Assembly: GCF_037892545.1 (NCBI RefSeq)
Contig: NZ_JBBKBG010000001.1
Coordinates: 62,001 to 126,000 of the forward strand
Direction: 5' to 3'
DNA: 64,000 nt
DNA from: Pseudogracilibacillus sp037892545
Lineage (GTDB): Bacteria; Bacillota; Bacilli; Bacillales; Amphibacillaceae
Within the stretch, counting starts at the first letter, position 1, and the number at the start of each line of letters is the position of its first letter. Positions 27,505 to 35,241 of the stretch are shown here, piece by piece. The position numbers were made by a program, and so were the translations under genes. Below the pieces are notes generated by a model, which was given only the letters and a program-made list of their open reading frames with translations, was not told where the DNA came from and made no database searches.

Positions 27505-28680
27505 ATGAGTAAGAGGCAAAATTTAGAGGAAATTGTAAATGAGGCAAAAACCGTGCGGAAAATTGTGTTTATTTTATTAACTACTTTAACAGTTTTATTT
27601 ATTGCTGTTATTGTATTTGGCTTTTTTTATATAAAATCAACCATCGAACCTTTAGATAAGAATTCTACAGAGGACATTGAAATAGAAATACCATTAGGGT
27701 CATCTACTTCAAATATTGCTACGATTTTGAAAGAGAATGATTTAATTAAAAATGAACGTGTATTCCAGTTTTACGTAAAGTTTAAAAATTATAGTGATTT
27801 CCAGGCTGGAGAATATGTATTGAATCAGTCTATGACGATGGACGATATTGCTAATAATCTACAAACTGGTACTGTGCAAGAAGAACCGTTATTTCGGGTA
27901 ACGATTCCAGAAGGTAGAAATATCGAACAAATTGCTGAAATTACGTCAAAGAAATTAAAGTTTACAGAGGAAGATTTTCTTCGTGCTGTAACAGACAAAT
28001 CATTTATAGAAAAAATGATGGAAGAATACCCGTCTTTAATTACAGATGAAGTATTAAATGATGACCTATATATGGCGTTAGAAGGATATTTATTTGCAGG
28101 AACGTATGATATTTACGATGAGGCAATAACGGCAGAAGAATTAATTACACAAATGATAGATCGAACAAATGATTTAGTCATTAATGAATTAGATGCAATG
28201 AATGAAAAAGATTTCACCATCCATGAAGTTTTAACGCTTGCTTCCGTTATTGAACGAGAATCAAAATTTGAAAAAGATCGTCCAAAAGTAGCCCAAGTGT
28301 ATATCAATCGATTAGATGAAAATATGAAATTACAGAGTGATATTACAGCATTCTATGGATTAAAAAATATTGAGCATAAAGCTGTTGTCACATATGATGA
28401 TATTGAAGTAGATACACCATATAACACGTATGTAATTGACGGCCTTCCTGTTGGACCTATTGCTTCACCTAGTAAAGAGGCAATCGATGCTGTTTTACAT
28501 CCTGAAGGGGACGACTTTACGAAATTATTTTATTTCTCCCGTCCAAATGGAGAAACATTCTATGCAGATACGTTAGAGGAACATAATAAAATTAAAGAAA
28601 AATACCGTAAAGAATGGTACGACTTAGAAAATAAAAAAGATGACACGAAAAAGAAAGACAAAAAGAAAGATAAAGAGTGA
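27505..28680 (+). CDS. mltG: Endolytic murein transglycosylase MltG
   Basis: 391-residue membrane-anchored YceG/MltG protein that cuts nascent glycan strands and sets their length. One N-terminal membrane helix (about residues 22-46) is followed by a LysM-like region and the catalytic domain, with the putative catalytic Glu in LASVIERESKFE near residue 250 and the block GLPVGPIASPS near 313. The Lys/Asp-rich tail is low complexity. The ATG at 27505 has AAAAGGAG 10 nt upstream; an upstream frame overlapping yrzB lacks family similarity. It corresponds to yrrL. Confidence 0.92.
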   Translation: MSKRQNLEEIVNEAKTVRKIVFILLTTLTVLFIAVIVFGFFYIKSTIEPLDKNSTEDIEIEIPLGSSTSNIATILKENDLIKNERVFQFYVKFKNYSDFQAGEYVLNQSMTMDDIANNLQTGTVQEEPLFRVTIPEGRNIEQIAEITSKKLKFTEEDFLRAVTDKSFIEKMMEEYPSLITDEVLNDDLYMALEGYLFAGTYDIYDEAITAEELITQMIDRTNDLVINELDAMNEKDFTIHEVLTLASVIERESKFEKDRPKVAQVYINRLDENMKLQSDITAFYGLKNIEHKAVVTYDDIEVDTPYNTYVIDGLPVGPIASPSKEAIDAVLHPEGDDFTKLFYFSRPNGETFYADTLEEHNKIKEKYRKEWYDLENKKDDTKKKDKKKDKE

Positions 28681-28691
28681 TTAGAAATAAA

Positions 28692-29342
28692 ATGAATATT
28701 AACATGGATGAAATAAAAACTTATATTCAAGCATTAATTCCTACAAGTGAAAACTGGGAAAAAGAATTAGAAGATTATGCGACGATACATCGTGTTCCAA
28801 TCATTGAAAAAGATGGCATCCAGTTTTTAACACAATTAATTCGAATGAAACAACCGAAACGTGTTTTAGAAATTGGGACAGCAATTGGTTATTCTGCATT
28901 AAAAATAAATGAAGCATACCCAGAGGCCGTTATTACAACGATTGAACGAGACGATGAGATGGTTCGTATGGCAAATGAAAATATTACGAAGTTAAATAAA
29001 CAAGCAAACATTCATGTCATTCATGGTGATGCTTTAGACGTATTAAAGGAATTTCAAATGGAGGATGTAACCTTTGATTTTATCTTTATCGACGCAGCAA
29101 AGGGGCAATATAAGAAATTCTTTGAACTAGTTCAACCACTCATTTCAGATGATGTGACCATTGTTTGTGACAATATATTATTTAAAGGATATGTCATCGA
29201 TCCATCATTAACAGAACAGAAAAGATTACAGAAACTTGCAAACAAAATCGACCTTTTTAATCATTGGCTAATGAAAGAAGAAACATATCACACAACCGTC
29301 CTTCCAATAGGAGACGGAATGACTGTAAGTGTTCTGAAATAG
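28692..29342 (+). CDS. trmR: O-methyltransferase TrmR (tRNA mo5U34 formation)
   Basis: 216-residue class I SAM methyltransferase of the O-methyltransferase 3 family. SAM motif I is EIGTAIGYSA near residue 57 and IFIDAAKGQY lies near 132. The B. subtilis orthologue YrrM methylates 5-hydroxyuridine-34 to 5-methoxyuridine. The start is uncertain: GTG 28677, ATG 28692 and ATG 28704 all lie in frame and none has a strong RBS. In B. subtilis the hydroxylation genes yrrN-yrrO and udk follow; here greA comes directly after a 58-bp gap. Confidence 0.88.
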   Translation: MNINMDEIKTYIQALIPTSENWEKELEDYATIHRVPIIEKDGIQFLTQLIRMKQPKRVLEIGTAIGYSALKINEAYPEAVITTIERDDEMVRMANENITKLNKQANIHVIHGDALDVLKEFQMEDVTFDFIFIDAAKGQYKKFFELVQPLISDDVTIVCDNILFKGYVIDPSLTEQKRLQKLANKIDLFNHWLMKEETYHTTVLPIGDGMTVSVLK

Positions 29343-29400
29343 TTTTAAGACAATATAAATATAGAAAGATTATAAGATAAGATTAGGGAGTGTTCTAAAA

Positions 29401-29877
29401 ATGGTAGATGAAAAAAGCTATTACATGACTGAAGAAGGTAAAGAAAAATTAGAAACAGAATTACACTATTTGAAAACGGAGAAACGTAAAGAAATCGTCG
29501 AGCGTATTAAAGTAGCGCGTGATTTCGGTGACCTATCGGAAAACTCTGAGTATGATTCTGCGAAAGATGAACAAGCTTTCGTTGAGACACGTATTGCACA
29601 ATTAGAAAAAATGATTCGTAATGCAGTAATCATTGAAAATGATGAAGAAGATGCGGATGTTGTGTCATTAGGAAGAACAGTTACATTTATTGAATTACCA
29701 GATGGAGAAGAAGAAACGTATACAATCGTTGGAAGTGCAGAAGCGGATCCATTTGAAGGGAAAATTTCAAACGATTCACCAATGGCAAAGAGCTTACTAG
29801 GTCATGGAGAAGGCGAAGAAGTTGCAGTTGCAACACCAGGTGGAGAGATTCAAGTAAAAATTGTATCCATTCAATAG
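29401..29877 (+). CDS. greA: Transcription elongation factor GreA
   Basis: 158-residue factor that enters the RNA polymerase secondary channel and stimulates transcript cleavage after backtracking. The N-terminal coiled coil carries the acidic tip GDLSENSEYDSAKDEQ near residues 41-56. The C-terminal FKBP-like domain contains SPMAKSLLGHGEGEEV near 127. The length is normal. RBS AGGGAG lies upstream. A large branched terminator follows. Confidence 0.96.
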   Translation: MVDEKSYYMTEEGKEKLETELHYLKTEKRKEIVERIKVARDFGDLSENSEYDSAKDEQAFVETRIAQLEKMIRNAVIIENDEEDADVVSLGRTVTFIELPDGEEETYTIVGSAEADPFEGKISNDSPMAKSLLGHGEGEEVAVATPGGEIQVKIVSIQ

Positions 29878-29883
29878 CATATT

Positions 29884-29962
29884 AAAGGTTGGAACGTAAA
29901 CGCAGTATCATTTAACAACGTATATTGTTAAAATAATACATGATTATGGGCCAACCTTTTTT
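29884..29962 (+). terminator. Large branched terminator after greA
   Basis: AAAGGTTGG (29884-29892) pairs with CCAACCTTT (29951-29959) and is followed by more T. The 58-nt interior is itself structured: TTTAACAA (29911-29918) pairs with TTGTTAAA (29925-29932). The closing stem plus T-run fits a terminator with an inserted hairpin. Confidence 0.7.
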
Positions 29963-29989
29963 ACACTATTTCACATTGGGGGAGTACAT

Positions 29990-30679
29990 ATGACAGATCC
30001 AAATAATTTATCAAGAGTTGATCGACATTCAAAAAGACGGAATAATCGTATACAATTAATCGTTTTAATCATTCTAGCCATTTTATGTGCTATTTTATTA
30101 ATTACTTTAATATTTAAGAAAGATAGTACAACAAATGATGGCAACGAAACCGATCCTACAACAGAAAATATAGCGGTCGAAACGAATGATGATGAAGAAG
30201 AAAAGACGAATGAGAAAAACAAGGAAGATGAAAATAAGGACGAGAAAAAAGATAACGAAGCAAACGATGAAGAAGAAAATGATAAAGAAGAAGCAAAAGA
30301 AGGAATCATGAAAAAAGAAGATTATCCTACAGATATAACGAAAGAAGAAATGTTTACAACAGATGACAATGTAGAAGAAGCATTTGTTGCAGATTGGCCA
30401 CCAATTGGTACGAATCAAACTGGTACACATACAGTCAATTTCGATAACGAATCAGAAGATCGGAAAGAGATCAAAAAAGCTATTTCCTATGTAACGGATT
30501 TAAAAGAAGATGATATCATCGAACATTGGGTTGGAAATGGGGGCGAGCAAAAAGTGATTGCTACCGTTTCTAATAATGATCAAAGTAAAGTATATAAAGT
30601 ATATTTACAATGGGAGATTGACAAAGGTTGGAAACCGACTAAAGTAGAAAAATTAAAATCATTGAATATTGAACAATAA
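29990..30679 (+). CDS. yrrS: YrrS-family (DUF1510) membrane-anchored protein
   Basis: 229-residue protein with a short basic cytoplasmic N-terminus, one membrane helix (about residues 22-43), a long charged Glu/Lys/Asp/Asn linker (about 50-110) and a C-terminal DUF1510 domain starting near DNVEEAFVADWPPIG. In B. subtilis yrrS follows the penicillin-binding protein gene pbpI (yrrR); here that partner is missing between greA and yrrS. The function is unknown; the topology suggests an extracytoplasmic domain on a flexible stalk. Confidence 0.82.
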   Translation: MTDPNNLSRVDRHSKRRNNRIQLIVLIILAILCAILLITLIFKKDSTTNDGNETDPTTENIAVETNDDEEEKTNEKNKEDENKDEKKDNEANDEEENDKEEAKEGIMKKEDYPTDITKEEMFTTDDNVEEAFVADWPPIGTNQTGTHTVNFDNESEDRKEIKKAISYVTDLKEDDIIEHWVGNGGEQKVIATVSNNDQSKVYKVYLQWEIDKGWKPTKVEKLKSLNIEQ

Positions 30680-30694
30680 TATTGGAGGAACATC

Positions 30695-31384
30695 ATGACA
30701 ATTGGAATTATTGGCGCAATGGATGAAGAAATTGCATTATTACAGAAACAAATAAAAAATCAAACAATCGAAACTGTTGCAAACACCATATATATTAAAG
30801 GTACATTAGAAACGAAAGATGTTGTTTTAGTAAAATCAGGTATTGGGAAAGTAAATGCTGCTATGACTACAGCTATTTTAATGGAAAGGTATCAACCAAC
30901 ATTCGTTATTAACACTGGATCAGCCGGAGGATTTTCTAAAGCATTAAAAGTAGGGGATGTCGTTATTAGTGATGCTGTAGTGCACCATGATGTAGACGTA
31001 ACAGCATTTGACTATGTACATGGACAAGTTCCACAAATGCCAGCAACTTTTAAGGCAAATGAAACATTGGTACGTCAAGTTCGAATGATTTTAAACGAAA
31101 TGGAAATTGATTCAGAAATTGGGCTAATTGCAACGGGTGATTCCTTTATGAATGACCAAACAAAAGTACAAACTGTTCGTGAATTGTTTCCAAACATGAT
31201 TGCATGTGAAATGGAAGCAGCTGCGATTGCACAAGTTTGTTATCAATATAATGTGCCATTTGTAGTGATACGAGCGCTATCGGATATTGCGGGCCAAGAG
31301 GCACCAATGTCATTCCAACAATTTTTAGAAGTGGCTGCAACAAATGCTGCCAAGCTAATTATGGAGTTCGTTAAACGAGTATAA
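30695..31384 (+). CDS. mtnN: 5'-methylthioadenosine/S-adenosylhomocysteine nucleosidase
   Basis: 229-residue nucleosidase that cleaves the adenine from MTA and SAH, feeding methionine salvage and clearing SAM by-products. Motifs: IGIIGAMDEEIALL at residues 3-16, NTGSAGGF near 75, ACEMEAAAIAQV near 170, and the catalytic Asp in RALSDIAG near 197. RBS TTGGAGGA precedes the ATG. The B. subtilis neighbours yrrT, mccA and mccB do not follow, so the reverse transsulfuration link is not encoded here. Confidence 0.96.
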   Translation: MTIGIIGAMDEEIALLQKQIKNQTIETVANTIYIKGTLETKDVVLVKSGIGKVNAAMTTAILMERYQPTFVINTGSAGGFSKALKVGDVVISDAVVHHDVDVTAFDYVHGQVPQMPATFKANETLVRQVRMILNEMEIDSEIGLIATGDSFMNDQTKVQTVRELFPNMIACEMEAAAIAQVCYQYNVPFVVIRALSDIAGQEAPMSFQQFLEVAATNAAKLIMEFVKRV

Positions 31385-31450
31385 AAACATGATAGTAAAA
31401 TGATGACCATCGCAAAATTAAACGTAATAAATCATAATGTTGCAAATTTA

Positions 31451-31487
31451 TATACCCGTAAAAAGTTAGCCAACTTTTACGGGTATA
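31451..31487. terminator. Hairpin between convergent mtnN and sigK
   Basis: TATACCCGTAAAAAGTT (31451-31467) pairs with AACTTTTACGGGTATA (31472-31487) with one bulged A and a 4-nt loop. The T-run ATTTTTTT after a short palindrome at 31495-31506 may complete termination on the + strand. It probably serves both genes. Confidence 0.6.
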
Positions 31488-31511
31488 CCTCTTCATACAT
31501 GTATGATTTTT

Positions 31512-32219
31512 TTAAGATTTATTTTCTTCCTCCCGTATGTACGCCCTAAGTAATTTCATTAAAGCTCTTTTCTCAATTCTAGATACATAACTACGGGAAA
31601 TATTTAATTGTTTTGCAATTTTTTTCTGTGTTAATATCTCACTTTTATGAATTCCATACCGGTGAATAATAACAAACAGCTCCCGTTCGGATAAAAGATG
31701 AATATAACGATTTAACTTTTCAATTTCAATATGTTTTTCTATGGATGTCACAATATCTTCTATATCTGCTTCTAATATATCGGCTAAAGTCATTTCATTT
31801 CCTTCTAAATCTTGGCCAATTGGACTATATAAAGACACATCTTTATTTGATTTCTTTAATGAACGTAAATACATTAAAATTTCATTATCGATACATCTAG
31901 CACAATATGTTGCAAGCTTTGCTCCTTTATTTGCTTTAAAACTTTCTACGCCTTTAATTAAACCAATTGTACCAATTGAAATCAAATCTTCACTTTTTTC
32001 GTTTGTATCACCATACTTTTTTACGATATGCGCTACTAGGCGCAAATTATGTTCAATTAATTTATCCCTTGCCATCGTGTCGCCAGCAAGCATCGCTTCT
32101 ACATATTTTTCTTCTTCTTCTTTTGTTAATGGATGGGGGAATGCGTTGTTTTTAATATACGAAACGAATACAACGTACTGTTTTAAAAAATATGTCATGA
32201 TCGCTAAAATTGTCGACAT
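31512..32219 (-). CDS. sigK: Mother-cell sporulation sigma factor SigK, uninterrupted
   Basis: 235-residue late mother-cell sigma factor. The ATG at 32219 has AGGAGG upstream and gives a 20-residue hydrophobic pro-sequence ending FVS before the mature start YIKNNAFPHPL, exactly as in B. subtilis pro-SigK. Region 2 includes EHNLRLVAHIVKKY and LISIGTIGLIKG; region 4 ends SRSYVSRIEKRALMKL. The reading frame is continuous, so no skin-type element splits it in this genome. An in-frame ATG at 32249 lies within the promoter -10 and is rejected. Activation should need SpoIVFB cleavage, as known for the family. Confidence 0.96.
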   Translation of the reverse strand: MSTILAIMTYFLKQYVVFVSYIKNNAFPHPLTKEEEEKYVEAMLAGDTMARDKLIEHNLRLVAHIVKKYGDTNEKSEDLISIGTIGLIKGVESFKANKGAKLATYCARCIDNEILMYLRSLKKSNKDVSLYSPIGQDLEGNEMTLADILEADIEDIVTSIEKHIEIEKLNRYIHLLSERELFVIIHRYGIHKSEILTQKKIAKQLNISRSYVSRIEKRALMKLLRAYIREEENKS

Positions 32220-32247
32220 TTGATTCCTCCTATCACATATTTTTACC

Positions 32248-32276
32248 ATTGTATGAATAAGATCGGAGGAAATTGC
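32248..32276 (-). promoter_or_regulatory. SigE-type promoter of sigK
   Basis: On the reverse strand, -10 CATACAAT (32248-32255) matches the SigE consensus exactly. A -35-like GCAATTT (32270-32276) lies 14 bp upstream. B. subtilis sigK is transcribed by SigE with SpoIIID, so the assignment is coherent. Confidence 0.65.
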
Positions 32277-32322
32277 ACGTCCAATTTAAAAGAGATAAGA
32301 CATCGTTAGTTTTAAAATAAAA

Positions 32323-32363
32323 AATCGGTCCTCTTTAACATACAAAAATAAAGAGGACCGATT
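32323..32363 (-). terminator. Reverse-strand terminator, 14-bp perfect stem
   Basis: AATCGGTCCTCTTT (32323-32336) pairs perfectly with AAAGAGGACCGATT (32350-32363). On the reverse strand it is followed by TTTTATTTTAAAA. It would stop any transcription passing from the mrp operon through the 66-bp relic toward sigK. Confidence 0.75.
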
Positions 32364-32373
32364 ATCATTAAAA

Positions 32374-32439
32374 GGCTCTCAACACAATTAAATATTAGAT
32401 GACTTTAAGAGGGTCACCAATACCATTTGACAAAGAGCC
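32374..32439. mobile_element. 66-bp ISL3-like relic with 8-bp target duplication
   Basis: The element starts GGCTCT and ends AGAGCC (6-bp terminal inverted repeat). It is flanked by perfect 8-bp direct repeats CATTAAAA (32366-32373 and 32440-32447). Read on the reverse strand the end is GGCTCTTTGTCAAA..., which resembles ISL3-family termini, and ISL3 elements make 8-bp duplications. There is no coding capacity, so it is an internally deleted copy or a MITE. Beyond 6 bp the two ends diverge. The duplication is seen directly; the family assignment is by recall. Confidence 0.68.
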
Positions 32440-32534
32440 CATTAAAAAAGCTTTTTCCTGATATTACTAGAACACACTTGCTTAAAAATAATAAAAGCGT
32501 TGCACATTTATTGAGTGACTGGATCAAATAAGAT

Positions 32535-32580
32535 AAAAAGATAATTCCAGTACAAATTACTTTACTGAAATTATCTTTTT
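32535..32580. terminator. Bidirectional terminator after the mrp operon
   Basis: AAAAAGATAATTCCAGTA (32535-32552) pairs with TACTGAAATTATCTTTTT (32563-32580) with one mismatch and a 10-nt loop. A-run and T-run flank both sides. It lies 35 bp beyond the mrpG stop. Confidence 0.85.
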
Positions 32581-32614
32581 CACTTCCCTGGACTTGTTCA
32601 AGTTTCTTTCATAT

Positions 32615-33004
32615 TTACTTCGCTTGTTTTTTATTTTTTGTTCGCATATATGTTTCATATTCATCTTCGCGATGACGTAAATAAGGCTTTACATTTGCTT
32701 TATGAGCAGCCCTTGAAAGCATATGTCCACTGACAGGAGAAGATAAAAATATGAATAAAATTGCCAAGAGTAGTTTTCCACTTACGATTTGATGTGAACC
32801 GTAAAGAAATAAAAATGTTGCAAGTAAAATACTCATAATTCCCAATGTTGGTGCTTTTGTTGCTGCATGTAAACGAGTGAATACATCGGGGAATCGATTG
32901 ATTCCTAAAGCACTAGAAAAAATGAAAAAGGTACCTGACAACATTAGAATGATAATAATAATATTCATAATGATACTAATCAGAGTCTCGGTCAATGATA
33001 ACAC
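32615..33004 (-). CDS. mrpG: Na+/H+ antiporter subunit MrpG
   Basis: Small subunit of the Mrp antiporter with three membrane helices, up to 129 residues. Conserved blocks are GINRFPDVFTRLHAATKAPTLG and SSPVSGHMLSRAA. The start is unclear: GTG 33004, TTG 32995 (GGGTG 6 nt upstream) and ATG 32968 are in frame; homologues are about 118-124 residues. The longest form overlaps mrpF by 29 nt. Last gene of the operon, followed by a bidirectional terminator. Confidence 0.88.
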   Translation of the reverse strand: MLSLTETLISIIMNIIIIILMLSGTFFIFSSALGINRFPDVFTRLHAATKAPTLGIMSILLATFLFLYGSHQIVSGKLLLAILFIFLSSPVSGHMLSRAAHKANVKPYLRHREDEYETYMRTKNKKQAK

Positions 33005-33287
33005 CCATTTCTAAATATTTTGCTAATGCTAATGTACCGATAAAGGATAAAATCCCAATTAATAAAATAACATCGTTTAATTTTGTTGTTGCAAGTAATA
33101 TTGATGTTAATGCAGCTGTTGCCATTAAACAAACACCAATCACATCTAAAGCAGTAGCACGATCTGGATTCGACGGACCGACTAGGACACGATAGATAAG
33201 TAAAATCAAAGATAATGCAATACCAGTAATACAGATAAGTGTTGTAATATATAATATATGTTCAACGACATGTAATACATCTATCAT
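32976..33287 (-). CDS. mrpF: Na+/H+ antiporter subunit MrpF
   Basis: 103-residue membrane subunit with three helices. The block RVLVGPSNPDRATALDVIG is diagnostic of MrpF/MnhF. In B. subtilis MrpF also supports cholate and sodium efflux. The ATG overlaps the mrpE stop (ATGA), with GGAGGTG 5 nt upstream. The protein is slightly longer than the 94-residue B. subtilis homologue because of the C-terminus. Confidence 0.93.
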   Translation of the reverse strand: MIDVLHVVEHILYITTLICITGIALSLILLIYRVLVGPSNPDRATALDVIGVCLMATAALTSILLATTKLNDVILLIGILSFIGTLALAKYLEMGVIIDRDSD

Positions 33288-33760
33288 TTCGTCACCTCCA
33301 TGATCGCTTTTTCAAATGTATTTTTAATATCATTTATAGCTTCTTCTTTGTCTTCAATATCCATTGCATGAATGAAAATTTGTTTATTATCATCTGAGAT
33401 TGCCACAGACAATGTTCCTGGTGTTAAGGTAATTAAATTCGCTAAAAGAGTGATTTCCCAATCTTTTTCAACTTCAACTGGAAGTGCAAATATACCAGGT
33501 TCGAAATCAGGATTCCTCTTATATACTATTTTAACGATATCGATATTCGATAAAATAAGTTCACGAATAAAGATAAGAAATAATACGAAAAATTTATAGA
33601 TAGGTGCTAAATAATATCGACTAGGGAATAATCGATTTAAAAGTAGTAATAAAAGAGCACCTAAAATATATCCAAAGATGAATGTGACGAATGTATAATC
33701 TTCACTCAAAAACATCCACATAAAGGATATAATTAAATTAACAACAATTTGAAAAGTCAT
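33284..33760 (-). CDS. mrpE: Na+/H+ antiporter subunit MrpE
   Basis: 158-residue subunit with N-terminal membrane helices (residues 2-60) and a cytoplasmic domain containing LITLTPGTLSVAISDD near residue 105. The length equals B. subtilis MrpE. The ATG at 33760 is chosen because AAAGGAG is 8 nt upstream; the ATG at 33766 leaves only 2 nt. MrpE is needed for full antiporter activity and for complex assembly. Confidence 0.93.
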   Translation of the reverse strand: MTFQIVVNLIISFMWMFLSEDYTFVTFIFGYILGALLLLLLNRLFPSRYYLAPIYKFFVLFLIFIRELILSNIDIVKIVYKRNPDFEPGIFALPVEVEKDWEITLLANLITLTPGTLSVAISDDNKQIFIHAMDIEDKEEAINDIKNTFEKAIMEVTK

Positions 33761-33765
33761 GTTCA

Positions 33766-35241
33766 TTACTCCTTTAATACGGAATTAATATATGCCTCTG
33801 GATTTAATAAATATTCGCCAACTGTTTCAATATGAGGATATACAAACTCTGCTCCAATCCCCATAAAAATAGAGAAAATAAGTAAAAATACAATAGGGTA
33901 TAACATTCCGTTTATACGTTTAACCTGAAAGTTCTTTTTCTTTTCTCCCCAAAAACCTAATATGAAAATTTTCATGACGGAATATAGGATAAGTAAACTC
34001 GTCAATAAACCGACAATGACAATGATCACATGGTCTGTTTCAAAAGCACCTTTTAGAAGTAAAATCTTGCCGATAAAACCACTAAATGGAGGAATTCCCG
34101 CTAAAACGAATGTAGCAATAAAGAACATCCAACCGAGTTTAGGATAATAATGAATTAGTCCACCCATTTTCTTTAAGTCTGATGTACCGGCAACATATGA
34201 AATGACACCGACAAGTAAGAAGAGAGCGGTTTTAATAATCATATCATGAATTAAATAATAGGTTGAACCAGTTAAACCTGTCTCGTTAAATACTGCTAAA
34301 CCAAGTAGTACAAACCCGATAGAAGGGATAACATTATACGCAATAATTAATTTAATGTCATTTGTTGATAATGCCCCTATGACACCGAAAATCATCGACA
34401 ATCCTGCAATGATGATAAAGAAATTACGAATTGTATCGGATTCATAAATAAAGATTAACGTATAAACACGTATAATCGAATAGATTCCGACTTTCGTTAA
34501 CAATGCACCAAATAAAGCAGAAGTTACTGGATTCGGTACGATATATGATTTAGGCATCCAATAGTACAAAGGGAAGAGGGCAGCTTTCGTTGCAAAAACG
34601 AAAAATAGTACAATACCGATCGTTGTTAATACTCCAGCTTGTTCTACTTCGTGTACACGTTCTGCAATATGTGCCATATTCACTGTACCTACAACTGCAT
34701 ATAAAAATGCTACCGTCGTTACAAAAACGACAGATGAAAACAAATTAATTAAAACATATTTTAAAGATTCGCGTAATTGTTCTTTGCTTCCTCCGAGAAC
34801 AATTAATCCGTAAGAAGCCATTAATAATACTTCAAAAAATACAAATAAGTTAAATAAATCTCCTGTTAAAAATGCACCAGAAACACCACTGATTAACAAA
34901 AATGTAAATGTATAAAAGTAAAATATTTCTTTTTGTTCAGAGACAAGTTTTGGTGCAATAAAAATACATGCAGTACTTAAAATCGCTGTTGTTAAAACTA
35001 ATAAGATTGATAAATAATCAGCGACAAAAATAATCCCATATGGAGCAACCCAACTACCAGTTTCTAATATAATTGTACCATCTGTAAAAACGAGGTATGT
35101 AATCCATATAGTAAACGCTAAATGAATTAAAATAAATATTTTCGATAAAAACCTTGTGATTGTAACTTTTTTATTGGTAAAAGCAACAATCGTACCAGCT
35201 AATAGTGGTAATACGATAGGTAGTATAGCTAAATTACTCAT
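33766..35241 (-). CDS. mrpD: Na+/H+ antiporter subunit MrpD
   Basis: 491-residue proton-translocating subunit homologous to complex I NuoM/NuoN, with about 14 membrane helices. Characteristic elements are FFEVLLMASYGL near residue 130 (with the conserved Glu), KAALFPLYYWMP near 215 and the broken-helix region near 310-340. The ATG at 35241 has AAGGGG 8 nt upstream. The gene overlaps mrpC by 8 nt. Confidence 0.95.
   Translation of the reverse strand: MSNLAILPIVLPLLAGTIVAFTNKKVTITRFLSKIFILIHLAFTIWITYLVFTDGTIILETGSWVAPYGIIFVADYLSILLVLTTAILSTACIFIAPKLVSEQKEIFYFYTFTFLLISGVSGAFLTGDLFNLFVFFEVLLMASYGLIVLGGSKEQLRESLKYVLINLFSSVVFVTTVAFLYAVVGTVNMAHIAERVHEVEQAGVLTTIGIVLFFVFATKAALFPLYYWMPKSYIVPNPVTSALFGALLTKVGIYSIIRVYTLIFIYESDTIRNFFIIIAGLSMIFGVIGALSTNDIKLIIAYNVIPSIGFVLLGLAVFNETGLTGSTYYLIHDMIIKTALFLLVGVISYVAGTSDLKKMGGLIHYYPKLGWMFFIATFVLAGIPPFSGFIGKILLLKGAFETDHVIIVIVGLLTSLLILYSVMKIFILGFWGEKKKNFQVKRINGMLYPIVFLLIFSIFMGIGAEFVYPHIETVGEYLLNPEAYINSVLKE

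Noticed and set aside
31495..31506. Palindrome CATACATGTATG as an operator
   Set aside because: It lies between convergent genes, just before a T-run, so it is better read as part of termination.
31741..32223. Open frame of about 160 codons on the + strand opposite sigK
   Set aside because: It is a shadow of sigK: no RBS, no family resemblance, and sigK has a promoter, RBS and full domain match on the other strand.
32426..32434. TTTGACAAA inside the 66-bp relic, a match to the Spo0A box
   Set aside because: It falls in the ISL3-like terminal sequence, where TTTGTCAAA is part of the element end, and no gene promoter is beside it.
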